DNA of 64,000 bases, from contig NZ_CP016279.1 of the NCBI RefSeq assembly GCF_001542625.1, positions 10,168,001 through 10,232,000 of the forward strand, read 5' to 3'. The DNA is from Streptomyces griseochromogenes. Its GTDB lineage: Bacteria > Actinomycetota > Actinomycetes > Streptomycetales > Streptomycetaceae. The notes beneath the pieces are model-generated. The model was given only the letters and a program-made list of their open reading frames with translations. It was not told where the DNA came from and ran no database searches. The translations under genes were made by a program, and so were the position numbers. Shown here piece by piece: positions 31,571 through 40,360 of this stretch. The stretch's first letter is position 1. Each line of letters starts with the position of its first letter.

Positions 31571-31587
31571 GTCCCGCAGGGCGGGAC
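31571..31587. terminator. Hairpin downstream of the SCO4402-family gene
   Basis: GTCCCGC-AGG-GCGGGAC: 7-bp perfect arms with a 3-nt loop in the gap between 31641 (stop, minus strand) and purU. Confidence 0.5.
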
Positions 31588-31640
31588 GGGCGGGCACGGC
31601 CTGCGTACCGGGCGCCGGCCGTGAGGAGCCCCGCCCCTGC

Positions 31641-32141
31641 CTACGCGGTCCGCGTCAGAATGCGCAGCACTTCCAGACTCTTCGGCGGCGTGTCCGACTC
31701 CTCCCCGTCGCTCGCCGCGAGGCGTATGTGCGCGTCCCGCGCCGCCCGCACCGCCTCCGGCCACCCGTGGTGGTCGAGGTAGGCGGCGACCGGCGCGTCC
31801 GGGCCGACCTGGTGCATGATCCGCAGCACCCGCAGCACGGCCGTGTCGACGAGCGCCGCCTCCTGCGAGTCCCGGAATATGGTTCCGATGTATTTCTCCG
31901 CCGACCAGTTGTCCAGCCAGGTGTCCTCCACCAGCCGGTACACGGCGTCGGTGACGTCACCGTATCCGTCCACGCCGGCCAGCCAGACGTCCCGCTGGAA
32001 CACCGGATCGGAGAGCATGTGCAGCGCGGAGCGCACATTGCTGCGCCAGCGCCACCACGGCATGTCGTTCAGTGGCATGCCGCCCATGGTGGAGGAGCGA
32101 CGGCCGCGACGGGAAGAGTTCTCCGAACCTTGCACGGTCAT
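31641..32141 (-). CDS. SCO4402-family protein of unknown function
   Basis: A 166-residue cytosolic protein recognised as the conserved Streptomyces SCO4402 family (MPWWRWRSNVRSALHMLSDPVFQRDVWLAG, RLVEDTWLDNWSAEKYIGTIF, WPEAVRAARDAHIRLA). No catalytic motif is evident; it is helical and rich in tryptophan near the N-terminus. The first 20 residues are basic and low-complexity, so an internal ATG (MGGMPLNDMP) could be the real start. It is divergent from the substrate-binding lipoprotein gene at 32259, with about 117 nt between them. Function unknown. Confidence 0.85.
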   Translation of the reverse strand: MTVQGSENSSRRGRRSSTMGGMPLNDMPWWRWRSNVRSALHMLSDPVFQRDVWLAGVDGYGDVTDAVYRLVEDTWLDNWSAEKYIGTIFRDSQEAALVDTAVLRVLRIMHQVGPDAPVAAYLDHHGWPEAVRAARDAHIRLAASDGEESDTPPKSLEVLRILTRTA

Positions 32142-32258
32142 CGATCGTACGTTCTCTGCCGCAGCAGTCTCACCAGCCCCCGTAATTCACCTCGATGTCA
32201 CCTCGGGTTGAACCACGGTCACTCTCTGGTTAGCGGTGTGAGGGAATCGTGCGTGTCC

Positions 32259-33587
32259 ATGACCGGCAGGCGACGCATCACTCGTACCATCCTCCGAACC
32301 TTCTCCCGGCCCGTCAGAGGCACCGCCCTGTACGCGGGTGCACTGGCCGCCTGTGCGTCGCTCACCGCCGGATGCGGGGCCATCCCCGGTGCCACGGGGG
32401 GCTCCGGGGACGACCCGATCAAGGTCATGACCTGGGCGCCGGAGAACACGGACGCCACCAACAAGCCCGGCATGCCCGCGATGGCCCGCGCCTTCGGCAA
32501 GTGGATCAACGCCCACGGCGGTGTCAACGGCCGCAAGCTCGAGGTCCTGACCTGCAACGACCACAACGACAGCGTGGGCGCGGCAAAGTGCGCCCGGTGG
32601 GCGGCGGCCGAGGACGTGGTCGCGGTCGTCGGCTCCTACAGCCAGTTCGGCGACTCCTACCTCGCCCCGCTGGAGAGCTCGGGCATCCCCTACATCGGCG
32701 GCTACGGCGTCACCAACGAGGAGTTCACCGGCCCCATGTCGTACCCGGTCAACGGGGGCCAGCCCGCCCTCCTGGCCGGTCTCGGCAGGGCACTGGCCGG
32801 CACCTGCGGCCCGGTCTCCCTGGTCCGCCCCGACAGCATCGCCGGCGACCAGCTGCCCGCGCTGCTGGACTCGGGTCTGAAGGCGGGCCGGCACCCGGCC
32901 GCCAACGACCAGCTCGCGGCCGAGGACGCCACCGAATACAGCGTGCAGGCCGACCAGGCACTGCGGTCCGCGACCAAGGACGTGACCCGCAAGGGCTGCG
33001 TGGTGCCCGCACTCGGCGACCGCACCGACACCTTCATGGACTCCTTCCGGCGGGCCCGCGACAGCTTCCCCTCGGTGCGCACGGCGACCGTGCTGGGCAG
33101 CGTCGACCAGACCGTGATCAACGCGACGGGCGGGGCGTCGGGGCCTTACGAGGGGGCGTACATCACCAGCTGGTACCCGGTGGCGTCCGACCCGCGCTGG
33201 GCCCCGATGAAGAAGGTGATCAGCGAGGAGGCCTTCGGCGACAACCGCATCGACCCCGCGGACGCCGGAGTGCAGACCACCTGGATCGCCTACACCGTGC
33301 TCAAGGCCGTCCTGGACAAGATCGGCGCCGGCGAGGTGAGCGCCGACACCGTGCGGCACACCCTCGACGACGGCCTCGACGTGTCCACCGGCGGCCTGAC
33401 CCCGACGCTGCACTGGCCCTACGAGGGCAAGCTCGCCGGGGTCGGCTTCCCGCGGCTGGTCAACGCCGACGTCACCCTCCAGATGGTCCAGGACGGCCGG
33501 CTGGTCGCCGCGAAGAAGACCGCCGGCTCGGGCATCAACGGGATCACCGACATGACGAGCACCCTGGAGAGCGCGGACCTGGACTGA
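32259..33587 (+). CDS. ABC transporter substrate-binding lipoprotein (branched-chain amino acid/urea-binding type)
   Basis: A 442-residue secreted lipoprotein. Residues 1-38 are a signal peptide with basic start and lipobox LTAGC (lipidated Cys39). The rest is a periplasmic-binding fold type I (KVMTWAPENTDATNKPGMPAMARAFGKWINAHGGVNGRKLEVLTCNDHNDSVGAAKCARWA, then VVAVVGSYSQFGDS), typical of the LivJ/HAAT group. No permease or ATPase genes of the same system are adjacent, so it is an orphan receptor or delivers to a distant transporter. ATG 32259 is chosen; GTG 32253 is better placed relative to GAGGGA (32240-32245) and would add two residues. Confidence 0.88.
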   Translation: MTGRRRITRTILRTFSRPVRGTALYAGALAACASLTAGCGAIPGATGGSGDDPIKVMTWAPENTDATNKPGMPAMARAFGKWINAHGGVNGRKLEVLTCNDHNDSVGAAKCARWAAAEDVVAVVGSYSQFGDSYLAPLESSGIPYIGGYGVTNEEFTGPMSYPVNGGQPALLAGLGRALAGTCGPVSLVRPDSIAGDQLPALLDSGLKAGRHPAANDQLAAEDATEYSVQADQALRSATKDVTRKGCVVPALGDRTDTFMDSFRRARDSFPSVRTATVLGSVDQTVINATGGASGPYEGAYITSWYPVASDPRWAPMKKVISEEAFGDNRIDPADAGVQTTWIAYTVLKAVLDKIGAGEVSADTVRHTLDDGLDVSTGGLTPTLHWPYEGKLAGVGFPRLVNADVTLQMVQDGRLVAAKKTAGSGINGITDMTSTLESADLD

Positions 33588-33611
33588 CCGGCCTCCCGGC
33601 GCCCGCCGTCC

Positions 33612-35267
33612 TCACAGCTGGGTCGGCTGGCGCTGGGTCAGGCCGTACTGCTTCGCGATGGTGTTCCACAGCGCGGCGGCCTTCACCTTCTGCGCGCTGG
33701 CGGTGCCGCTCTCCCGGTTGCCCGCCTGGGCCTGGCCGGTGGCGCGGGCCTGCCCCTTGTGACAGCCCTTCCTGCCGCCGCCGACCTGGTCGGCCCAGGC
33801 CGCGTAGTGGTTGTCGGCCGCCGCGGAGGCCTGCCAGGCCTTGGTGAGGGCGTCGGTCAGCTCTGCGTTACCCGGAAGCTTGTCGACGGACAGCCGGCCG
33901 AGCCGGGTGACCAGGCCGGAGCGCTGCTTGGCCGCGTCACGCAGGTCGGAGGCGGACTGGTCCAGGCTGTCGCAGCGCTTGACGTTCGCCACCGCCTGGA
34001 TCACCGAGGCACGGCTGCTGCCGCTGTCGGAGAGCAGCTTGTCCAGGGCGACCGCCTGTTGCTTCGCGGGGTCGGCGGCCGAGGCGGAGTCCTGGGTGGC
34101 CGGGCCGGAGGCGGCGACCGTCTTGCTGTCGTCGCCCTTGTCCCCGCCACCGCCGCTGAGCAGCGCACCGGCGCCGACTCCCACGACGATGATGCCGATG
34201 CCGAGGGCGGCGATCAGCGGCACCTTGGACCTGCCGCTGCCTCCCCGGCGCCCCTCGTCCTCGTCCAGCGGCGGGCTGTACGACGGCTGGGCCGGGCCCG
34301 GGTAGGCGTTCGGCTGCTGGACGCGCGGCATCTGCTGGGTGGCCCCGGCCGGGCTCTCGGCGCCGCCCGGCCCACTGCGGAAGAGGTTGTCGAACTCGGC
34401 CGGCGGCTTCCGCTCCGCGCCCTGCGCCTGGCCGGTGTACGGCGGGATGTACTGCGTGGCCTGGGCGTCGGGGTGGGCGGCCGGGGCGGACGGCTGCTGC
34501 GCGCGCCCCAGGTACCGCGTCTCCTCCGCGGCGCTCTCGGGCGGCAGCGCACCGGGCATCACCGGCGGGATGTACTGCGTGGCGCCCTCGGGGGCGGAGG
34601 CAGCCGGGACCGGGGGCAGGTACTGGGTGGCGCCCTCGGCCGCGGAGGCAGCCGGGACGGGCGGGAGGTACTGGGTCGCCCCCTCGTCCGCGGGTGCGGC
34701 CACCGGGGCCTGCGCGGGTATGCCGCCGCCCGCCGGGGGAACCGGCGGGAGGTACTGGGTCGCGCCCTCGGCCGCCGGAGGCGGCGGGGCGCCGTGCGGT
34801 GCGCTCTGCGCCGGGTAGGCGTCCGGCACGGCCGGCGGCAGGGGCGCCTGGGCGGCGGGCGCGGGCGGCGCCTGGTACTGCTGCTGGTACGCGGCCGGGT
34901 CGCCGTACGCGGGCTGCGGGCCGCCGTACTGGGGCTGCCCGCCGCCGGAGCCGTAGGCCTGGCCGCCGTACGGCGCGGCCGGTGCGCCCTCCGGGGGCAG
35001 CGGGCCGGGGCCGTTGCCGGACGCGGGCTGCTGTTCCGCGGCGCCCCACTGCTGGGCGGGCGCCGGGGGCCAGCCCTGGTCGGGCTGGGGCGCCTGCTGC
35101 GGGCCGGGGCCCCAGGGGCCGCCCCATGCCTGGCCGCCGGCCGGTCCGGCGGGGGCCGGAGCGCCCGTCAGGCCGGGCACCAGCGGCTCGCCTCCGTCGG
35201 AGGGCAGCACGATGCCTTCGCGCGCGGGCCGCGCCGAGGGCTCCTCGCCCTGTCCACTCTGCGTCAC
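33612..35267 (-). CDS. Proline-rich single-pass membrane protein with ATQYLPP repeats
   Basis: A 551-residue protein. Residues 1-150 are Gly/Pro/Gln-rich and disordered. Residues about 165-290 carry five copies of ATQY(L/I)PP (EGATQYLPPVP three times, EGATQYIPPVM, QATQYIPPY) and a degenerate GATQQMPRV. A single membrane helix (VPLIAALGIGIIVVGVGAGALL, near residue 360) separates this cytosolic part from an extracytoplasmic helical domain of about 150 residues with two cysteines (VKRCDSLDQ, GRKGCHKGQ). Repeated TQ motifs of this kind look like targets of Ser/Thr kinases and FHA domains; that role is an inference. Function unknown. Confidence 0.8.
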   Translation of the reverse strand: MTQSGQGEEPSARPAREGIVLPSDGGEPLVPGLTGAPAPAGPAGGQAWGGPWGPGPQQAPQPDQGWPPAPAQQWGAAEQQPASGNGPGPLPPEGAPAAPYGGQAYGSGGGQPQYGGPQPAYGDPAAYQQQYQAPPAPAAQAPLPPAVPDAYPAQSAPHGAPPPPAAEGATQYLPPVPPAGGGIPAQAPVAAPADEGATQYLPPVPAASAAEGATQYLPPVPAASAPEGATQYIPPVMPGALPPESAAEETRYLGRAQQPSAPAAHPDAQATQYIPPYTGQAQGAERKPPAEFDNLFRSGPGGAESPAGATQQMPRVQQPNAYPGPAQPSYSPPLDEDEGRRGGSGRSKVPLIAALGIGIIVVGVGAGALLSGGGGDKGDDSKTVAASGPATQDSASAADPAKQQAVALDKLLSDSGSSRASVIQAVANVKRCDSLDQSASDLRDAAKQRSGLVTRLGRLSVDKLPGNAELTDALTKAWQASAAADNHYAAWADQVGGGRKGCHKGQARATGQAQAGNRESGTASAQKVKAAALWNTIAKQYGLTQRQPTQL

Positions 35268-35467
35268 CGGGACTCCTACGAATGGGGGACCTTCGGAATC
35301 GTCGGCTCACGCTACCGGGTCCCCCGAGCGGGGTGCCACGCGGTCAAGGGCGCGATCTTGTTCCCTGTGACAGTGGTAACAAACCGCCCCGTGGTGCGCC
35401 GTCCGCGGTGTCCGCCGCGCGTCCGAGAGCCGTTTCCCGGCCGTTCACGCACTCACGGGGCTGGTGT
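35268..35467. other. Intergenic region, leftward genes
   Basis: About 200 nt between the XRE regulator stop and the ATQYLPP protein start. It should carry the latter's promoter. GTTCCCTGTGACAGTGGTAAC (35360-35380) is the only AT-richer stretch. I see no gene. Confidence 0.4.
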
Positions 35468-36853
35468 TCAGGCGGCCTGCTGGAGATCGAGACGGGCCCC
35501 GAACTCCCGCACGACCGTCTCGTCCCGGAAGGGCTCCAGGCGCTGCTGGAGATCCTCCAGATACTCGGCGCCCCGGTTGGAACGGAGCGTCTCCAGCAGC
35601 TCCACCGCCTTCAGACCGGTGCCGCAGGCCTGCTCGATCTCGCGCTGCTGCACCTGGGCCGTGGCGAGCAGCACATAACCGATGGCCCGCCGGCGGGCCC
35701 GGGACTCGGGGTGCCCGGCCAGCGACTGCTCGGCGTACCGCGCCGCCGCCTCGGCCTGGCCCAGGTCGCGGTGGCAGTGCGCCAGCTCGTCGGCCAGATA
35801 GGCCTCGTCGAAGTGCGCGATCCACACCGGGTCGTCCGCGGAGGCCGCGTCCGCGTGTTCCATCGCCTCGACCGCCCGCCCCGAGGCGTCCTGCGCGGCC
35901 CGGGCATCGCCGAGCAGGGCGTGCCCGCGGGCCTCGGCCGCGTGGAACATCGCCTCCGCGCGCGGGGTCACACGCCCGCGCGCCCCCTCCTGCGCGGCAC
36001 GCGCCAGCTGGGCGATCTCGCGTGGGTTGCCGAGCTGCGCGGCCAGGTGGCTCATGGAGGCGGCGAGGATGTAACCGCCGTAGCCGCGGTCGCCGGCCGC
36101 CTGGGCGAGGCGCAGGGACTGGATGTAGTAGCGCTGCGCGAGCCCCGGCTGCCCGGTGTCCACCGCCATGTATCCGGCGAGCTCGGTCAGCCGGGCCACG
36201 GTCGCGAAGAGGTCGCGGCCCACCGCCTCCCGGTACGACCCCGCGAGCAGCCCGGAGACGACGCTGTTGAGGTAGTGCACGACGACCGGGCGCACATGTC
36301 CGCTGCCGAACTGGTGGTCGAGGTCCACCAGCGCCTGGGTCATGGACCGCACGGCGGCCACGTCGGACTGGCCCACGCGCGGGCCCGCCTGCCGGGCCAC
36401 CTGGGCGTCCGGCGCCGAGATCAGCCAGTCGCGGCTGGGCTCGACCAGCGCGGAGGCGGCGACGGAGGAGCCGGACAGGAAGTCCCGCCGGCCCACGTCG
36501 CTGCGCCACAGCTCGCAGACCTGCTCGATGGCCCCCAGTACCGTCGGCGAGAACTGGAGACCGACCCCCGAGGCGAGGTTCTTGCCGTTGGCCATGCCGA
36601 TCTCGTCGATCGTGACCGTACGGCCGAGCTTGCGCCCGAGCGCCTCCGCGATGATCGCCGGGGCCCGGCCCCGCGGCTGCTGGCCCCGCAGCCAGCGGGC
36701 CACGGACGTCTTGTCGTAGCGCAGGTCGAGGCCGTGCTCGGCGCCGCACATGTTGACCCGCCGGGCCAGCCCGGCGTTCGAGCACCCCGCTTCCTGGATG
36801 AGTGCTTGCAGCCGTTCGTTCGGCTGCCTCGCGACGAGAGGCCTTGCGGCCAT
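35468..36853 (-). CDS. XRE-family transcriptional regulator with TPR-like repeats
   Basis: A 461-residue regulator. A helix-turn-helix domain at residues 10-85 (NERLQALIQEAGCSNAGLARRVN, YDKTSVARWLRGQQPRGRAPAIIAEALGRKLGR) is followed by a long helical C-domain with TPR-like units (LAQRYYIQSLRLAQAAGDRGYGGYILAASMSHLA; ARAAQEGARGRVTPRAEAMFHAAEARGHALLGDARAAQDASGRAVEAM; ARYAEQSLAGHPESRARRRAIGYVLLATAQVQQ). This architecture is that of Streptomyces developmental/antibiotic regulators of the NsdA type; exact orthology cannot be assigned. A TGAC-N5-GTCA palindrome lies about 80 nt upstream of ATG 36853. Confidence 0.9.
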   Translation of the reverse strand: MAARPLVARQPNERLQALIQEAGCSNAGLARRVNMCGAEHGLDLRYDKTSVARWLRGQQPRGRAPAIIAEALGRKLGRTVTIDEIGMANGKNLASGVGLQFSPTVLGAIEQVCELWRSDVGRRDFLSGSSVAASALVEPSRDWLISAPDAQVARQAGPRVGQSDVAAVRSMTQALVDLDHQFGSGHVRPVVVHYLNSVVSGLLAGSYREAVGRDLFATVARLTELAGYMAVDTGQPGLAQRYYIQSLRLAQAAGDRGYGGYILAASMSHLAAQLGNPREIAQLARAAQEGARGRVTPRAEAMFHAAEARGHALLGDARAAQDASGRAVEAMEHADAASADDPVWIAHFDEAYLADELAHCHRDLGQAEAAARYAEQSLAGHPESRARRRAIGYVLLATAQVQQREIEQACGTGLKAVELLETLRSNRGAEYLEDLQQRLEPFRDETVVREFGARLDLQQAA

Positions 36854-36932
36854 GTGCTACCCCCTGCGTTGCGATCCCCTGGATCGTGAAGACCCGGCCG
36901 GAAGGATCCGGTCGTGAAGATCACTGCCCAGC

Positions 36933-36945
36933 TGACATACCGTCA
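36933..36945. promoter_or_regulatory. TGACATACCGTCA palindrome upstream of the XRE regulator (site 10)
   Basis: Same TGAC-N5-GTCA core as the catabolic-island operators, but with flanks GC...AT instead of TC...GA, and followed by a further TGACAT at 36951. The TnAC-N5-GTnA frame is also the outline of BldD boxes. Which protein binds is open. Confidence 0.45.
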
Positions 36946-37132
36946 ATGCGTGACATGTGCGGTTTGCCGGGGTAAAGGTGATGCCTCCCCCTTCCTGGCT
37001 ACCCAGCCCAGGCCCCGCTTCCTCCCGCGCGCCCCCACCCATGCACCCATGCGCCCCACTTGCGGAACCGATGCTCCTCCCCCGCGCGCGCTACAGCCGT
37101 AACTCCAGGTGAGTGCGGGAGTTGAGTTCAGC

Positions 37133-37786
37133 GTGGAAGAGACGATCGCGAGCACCGAAATCGCACAGATTCCGCAGCAGCGCGGCGAATCGCTGCTGGA
37201 AACCGCCGTGCGCTACGCCGAGGAGCGGCACTGGGACGTGTTCCCGGGCAGCTGGCTGGAAGCCGTCGACGGGGTGCAGCGCTGCTCGTGCGGCGATGCC
37301 TCCTGCCCTGCGCCGGGTGCGCATCCCACGCGCCCCGACTGGGCGACGCAGGCGACCGGCAGTGCGACCGTCGCCCGCCGGATGTGGCAGAAGCAGCCGA
37401 CGGCGTCGATCCTGCTGCCGACGGGGCGCACGTTCGACGCGCTGTCCGTCCCGGAGAGCGCCGGGTTTCTGGCGCTGGCCCGGATGGAGCGGATGGAGCT
37501 GACCCTGGGTCCTGTGACGCTCACTCCCGACCGGCGGATGCAGTTCTTCGTGCTGCCGGGGGCCTCGGCGAAGGTTCCGGATCTGGTGCGGAAGCTGGGC
37601 TGGTCGCTGGCCTCGCTGGATCTTGTGCCGTTGGGTGAGGGCGGTTACGTGGCCGCTCCTCCCACTCGGTTCGGATCGCGTGGTGCGGTGCAGTGGGCCT
37701 GCCGGCCCACCCCCGCGAATCGGTGGCTGCCGGATGCGGAGGAGTTGATCTCGCCGTTGGCCTATGCGTGCGGCCGGGATCGCTGA
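37133..37786 (+). CDS. Prim-pol-like protein (bifunctional DNA primase/polymerase N-terminal domain family)
   Basis: A 217-residue protein matching the Streptomyces family annotated as bifunctional DNA primase/polymerase (N-terminal). It opens IPQQRGESLLETAVRYAEERHWDVFPGSWLE, has a short cysteine cluster CSCGDASCPAPGAHP, then SILLPTGRTFDALSVPESAGF. The catalytic DxD of active prim-pols would fall at FDALSVP, where only the first aspartate is present. Residues for a sxH motif are not evident, so it may be catalytically inactive and serve another role. GTG 37133 is preferred (GGGAG 11 nt upstream); GTG 37109 would add eight residues. It is divergent from the XRE gene and upstream of the ABC transporter. 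Confidence 0.8.
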   Translation: MEETIASTEIAQIPQQRGESLLETAVRYAEERHWDVFPGSWLEAVDGVQRCSCGDASCPAPGAHPTRPDWATQATGSATVARRMWQKQPTASILLPTGRTFDALSVPESAGFLALARMERMELTLGPVTLTPDRRMQFFVLPGASAKVPDLVRKLGWSLASLDLVPLGEGGYVAAPPTRFGSRGAVQWACRPTPANRWLPDAEELISPLAYACGRDR

Positions 37787-37840
37787 CGTGCGCCCACGCG
37801 GCGGAGCCGCATAGCAGGCACACTCCCGCGCCCCTGAAGG
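37787..37840. repeat. Dispersed intergenic repeat, copy D
   Basis: On the minus strand: AGGGGCGCGGG followed by TGCGGCTCCGCCGCGTGGGCGC. Same blocks and order as copies E and B. It fills most of the gap between the prim-pol-like gene and the ABC ATPase. Confidence 0.6.
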
Positions 37841-37867
37841 ACATTTCCGCCGCCGTAGGGTTCTCGC

Positions 37868-38644
37868 ATGACCGAAGCGGCAGTGCGGATACGGGGCCTC
37901 TGGAAGCAATTCGGGCAGCAAGTCGCCGTGGGCGGGATCGATCTCGACCTGCCCGCCGGGAAGTTCATCGGGCTCGTCGGGCCGAACGGGGCCGGGAAGA
38001 CCACCACGCTGTCCATGGTGACCGGGTTGCTGCGGCCCGATCAGGGGTCCGTCGACGTCGTCGGGCATGACGTGTGGCAGGACCCGGTGGCCGTCAAGGC
38101 GCGGATCGGGGTGCTGCCCGAGGGGCTGCGGTTGTTCGAGCGGCTCTCGGGGCGGGAACTGCTCGGGTACTCGGGGCGGCTGCGCGGGCTGCCCGGCGCC
38201 GAGGCCGACAAGCGGGCCACCCAGCTGCTGGACGTGCTCGACCTCGCGGGGTCGCAGCACAAGCTGGTCGTGGACTACTCGACCGGCATGCGCAAGAAGA
38301 TCGGGCTCGCGGCCGCTCTCCTCCACAACCCCGAAGTGCTCTTCCTGGACGAGCCGTTCGAGGGCGTCGACCCGGTCTCCGCGCAGACGATCCGGCGAGT
38401 CCTGGAGCGGTACACCGCCTCCGGCGCCACCGTCGTGTTCTCCTCGCACGTGATGGAACTTGTCGAGTCCCTGTGCGACTGGGTGGCCGTCATGGCGGCG
38501 GGACGCATCCGGGCCACCGGGACCCTGGCCGAGGTGCGCGCGGAGCATCCCACGCTGCAAGAGGCGTTCCTGGAACTGGTCGGGGCGCGCGAGCGGGATG
38601 CCGGGGCCGATCTGGACTGGCTGGGCGGCGGTGCCGCCCGATGA
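37868..38644 (+). CDS. ABC transporter ATP-binding protein
   Basis: A 258-residue ATPase of the ABC-2/exporter type. Walker A is GPNGAGKTT, the signature YSTGMRKKIGLAAALLHNPEVLFLDEPFEGVD combines a YSTGM C-loop with Walker B and the D-loop, and the H-loop is VFSSHVMELVE. It couples ATP hydrolysis to the permease encoded immediately downstream (ATGA overlap at 38641). ATG 37868 is 28 nt after the dispersed repeat. The substrate is unknown; similar pairs export drugs or lipids or insert membrane components. Confidence 0.93.
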   Translation: MTEAAVRIRGLWKQFGQQVAVGGIDLDLPAGKFIGLVGPNGAGKTTTLSMVTGLLRPDQGSVDVVGHDVWQDPVAVKARIGVLPEGLRLFERLSGRELLGYSGRLRGLPGAEADKRATQLLDVLDLAGSQHKLVVDYSTGMRKKIGLAAALLHNPEVLFLDEPFEGVDPVSAQTIRRVLERYTASGATVVFSSHVMELVESLCDWVAVMAAGRIRATGTLAEVRAEHPTLQEAFLELVGARERDAGADLDWLGGGAAR

Positions 38645-40227
38645 CGAGCGTGACCTCCACCGTCGTACGGCTGAAGCTGTCCCTGCTGCGGGGCGGCCTC
38701 AGACAGTCGGCCGGCCGGCGGACCGCGTTCCTCGCCTCGGCCCTCGTCGCCCCGCTGTTCGCACTGCTCCAGCTGCTGGGACTGCTGGCGCTGCGCGGGC
38801 ACGCGCACGCCGAGGCCGTGGCCGTGCCGGGTGCGGCCGTGCTGGCGCTGGGCTGGGCGGTGATGCCGCTGTTCTTCCCGAGCGGTGACGAGACGCTGGA
38901 CCCGACCCGGCTGGTGCTGCTGCCGCTGCGGCCCCGCCCGCTGGTCCGGGCGCTGCTGGCCGCCTCGCTGATCGGCATCGGACCCCTGTACACGCTGCTG
39001 GTCCTCGCGGGCTGTGCCCTGTCGGTGGCGCACGGAGCCGCGGGATACGCCGTCTGCGTCGTCGCCGTCACCCTCGCGCCGCTAGTCTGCGTGGCGCTCG
39101 CGCGGGCCGTCGCCACCGCCAACGTACGGCTGCTGACCAGCAGGAAGGGACGCGATCTCGCCGTACTGAGCGGGCTGGTCGTCGCCATCGGGATGCAACT
39201 GGTCAACTTCGGTGCGGGCCAGCTGGGTTCGGGGGGCCTCGGCCGGCTGCAGCCGGCCGCCGACGTGCTGTCCTGGGTGCCGCCCGCGTCGGCGGTGGCG
39301 GCCGTACGAGCGGCGAGCGAGGGATCGTACGGCACCGCTGTCGGCCAACTCGCCGTGACGGTGGCCGCGCTCGTGGGACTCCTCGCCGTGTGGGCGCGGA
39401 CGCTGACCCGGCTGATGACCTCGCCCGACGCGTCCACCCTCCCGACCGCCGGCACCGGGGCCCGGGACCGCTCCTCGGCCGGGCTCGGCCGGCTGCTGCC
39501 GGCCGGGCGCACGGGTACGGTCATGGACCGCGCCCTGCGCTACATCTGGCGCGACCCGAAGACCAAGGCCGCGTGGGTGACCTCGCTGGCCATCGGCCTG
39601 ATCGTCCCGGTGTACAACGCGGTGCAGGGCACCGGCTCCCCCTACTTCGTCTGCTTCGCCGCCGGGATGCTCGGCATCCAGATGTACAACCAGTTCGGAC
39701 AGGACACCTCCGCCTTCTGGATGGTGGCCCTGACCATTTCCTCCTCCCGCGACGCGTACGCCGAACTGCGCGGGCGGGCGCTGGCCCTGCTGGTGATCAC
39801 CCTGCCCTACACCGCGCTCGTGACCGTGTCGACCACCGCGCTGCTGGGCGACTGGGCCCGGCTGCCGGAGGTCCTCGGGCTGTCCCTCGCGCTGCTCGGG
39901 GCGATGCTCGCCACCGGCGCCTGGGCCTCGGCCAGGTTCCCGTACTCCATCCCGCAGGAGGGCCACAAGAACGTGGCCCCCGGACAGGCCGGCCTCGCCT
40001 GGATCTCCGTCTTCGGCGGCATGATCGCGGCCGCCCTGCTCAGCTCCCCCGTCATCGCCGCCACCATCTGGCTGAACGTCAGCGCGGACGGCGACGCGTG
40101 GAACTGGGTGCTGCTGCCGGTGGGGGCGGGGTACGGGGCGACGATCACGTACCTGGGCCTGAAACTCGCGGCACCGCGAACGGCGGCGCGCCTGCCGGAA
40201 ATCCTGGCGGCGGTGAGCAAGGGCTGA
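38641..40227 (+). CDS. ABC transporter permease
   Basis: A 528-residue integral membrane protein with roughly ten to twelve predicted helices (for example RRTAFLASALVAPLFALLQLLGLLAL, LLAASLIGIGPLYTLLVLAGCALSV, AVCVVAVTLAPLVCVALARAVA, VGQLAVTVAALVGLLAVWA, WVTSLAIGLIVPVYNAVQ, ALALLVITLPYTALVTVSTTALL, ISVFGGMIAAALLSSPVIAATIWL). A cytosolic loop near residues 255-300 is Gly/Thr-rich. It is translationally coupled to the ATPase and forms the transmembrane half of the same exporter. No substrate can be inferred from sequence alone. Confidence 0.9.
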   Translation: MTSVTSTVVRLKLSLLRGGLRQSAGRRTAFLASALVAPLFALLQLLGLLALRGHAHAEAVAVPGAAVLALGWAVMPLFFPSGDETLDPTRLVLLPLRPRPLVRALLAASLIGIGPLYTLLVLAGCALSVAHGAAGYAVCVVAVTLAPLVCVALARAVATANVRLLTSRKGRDLAVLSGLVVAIGMQLVNFGAGQLGSGGLGRLQPAADVLSWVPPASAVAAVRAASEGSYGTAVGQLAVTVAALVGLLAVWARTLTRLMTSPDASTLPTAGTGARDRSSAGLGRLLPAGRTGTVMDRALRYIWRDPKTKAAWVTSLAIGLIVPVYNAVQGTGSPYFVCFAAGMLGIQMYNQFGQDTSAFWMVALTISSSRDAYAELRGRALALLVITLPYTALVTVSTTALLGDWARLPEVLGLSLALLGAMLATGAWASARFPYSIPQEGHKNVAPGQAGLAWISVFGGMIAAALLSSPVIAATIWLNVSADGDAWNWVLLPVGAGYGATITYLGLKLAAPRTAARLPEILAAVSKG

Positions 40228-40279
40228 CGGCACTTCTCAGTGCGGGGACCTTTCAGCGCAGGGCACCCTCAACTCACCC

Positions 40280-40321
40280 AGGGGCGCGGGGAACTGCGCG
40301 ACAAGCCACGACGCACCCGCA
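40280..40321. repeat. Dispersed intergenic repeat, copy A
   Basis: AGGGGCGCGGGGAACTGCG, then CGACAAGCCACGACGCACCC and GCA. This is the clearest copy; it lies in the gap between the convergent ABC permease and alpha/beta hydrolase genes. Confidence 0.75.
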
Positions 40322-40360
40322 CCCGCCAACGCACAAAAAACCCCGCAGACGAGAAGGCAC

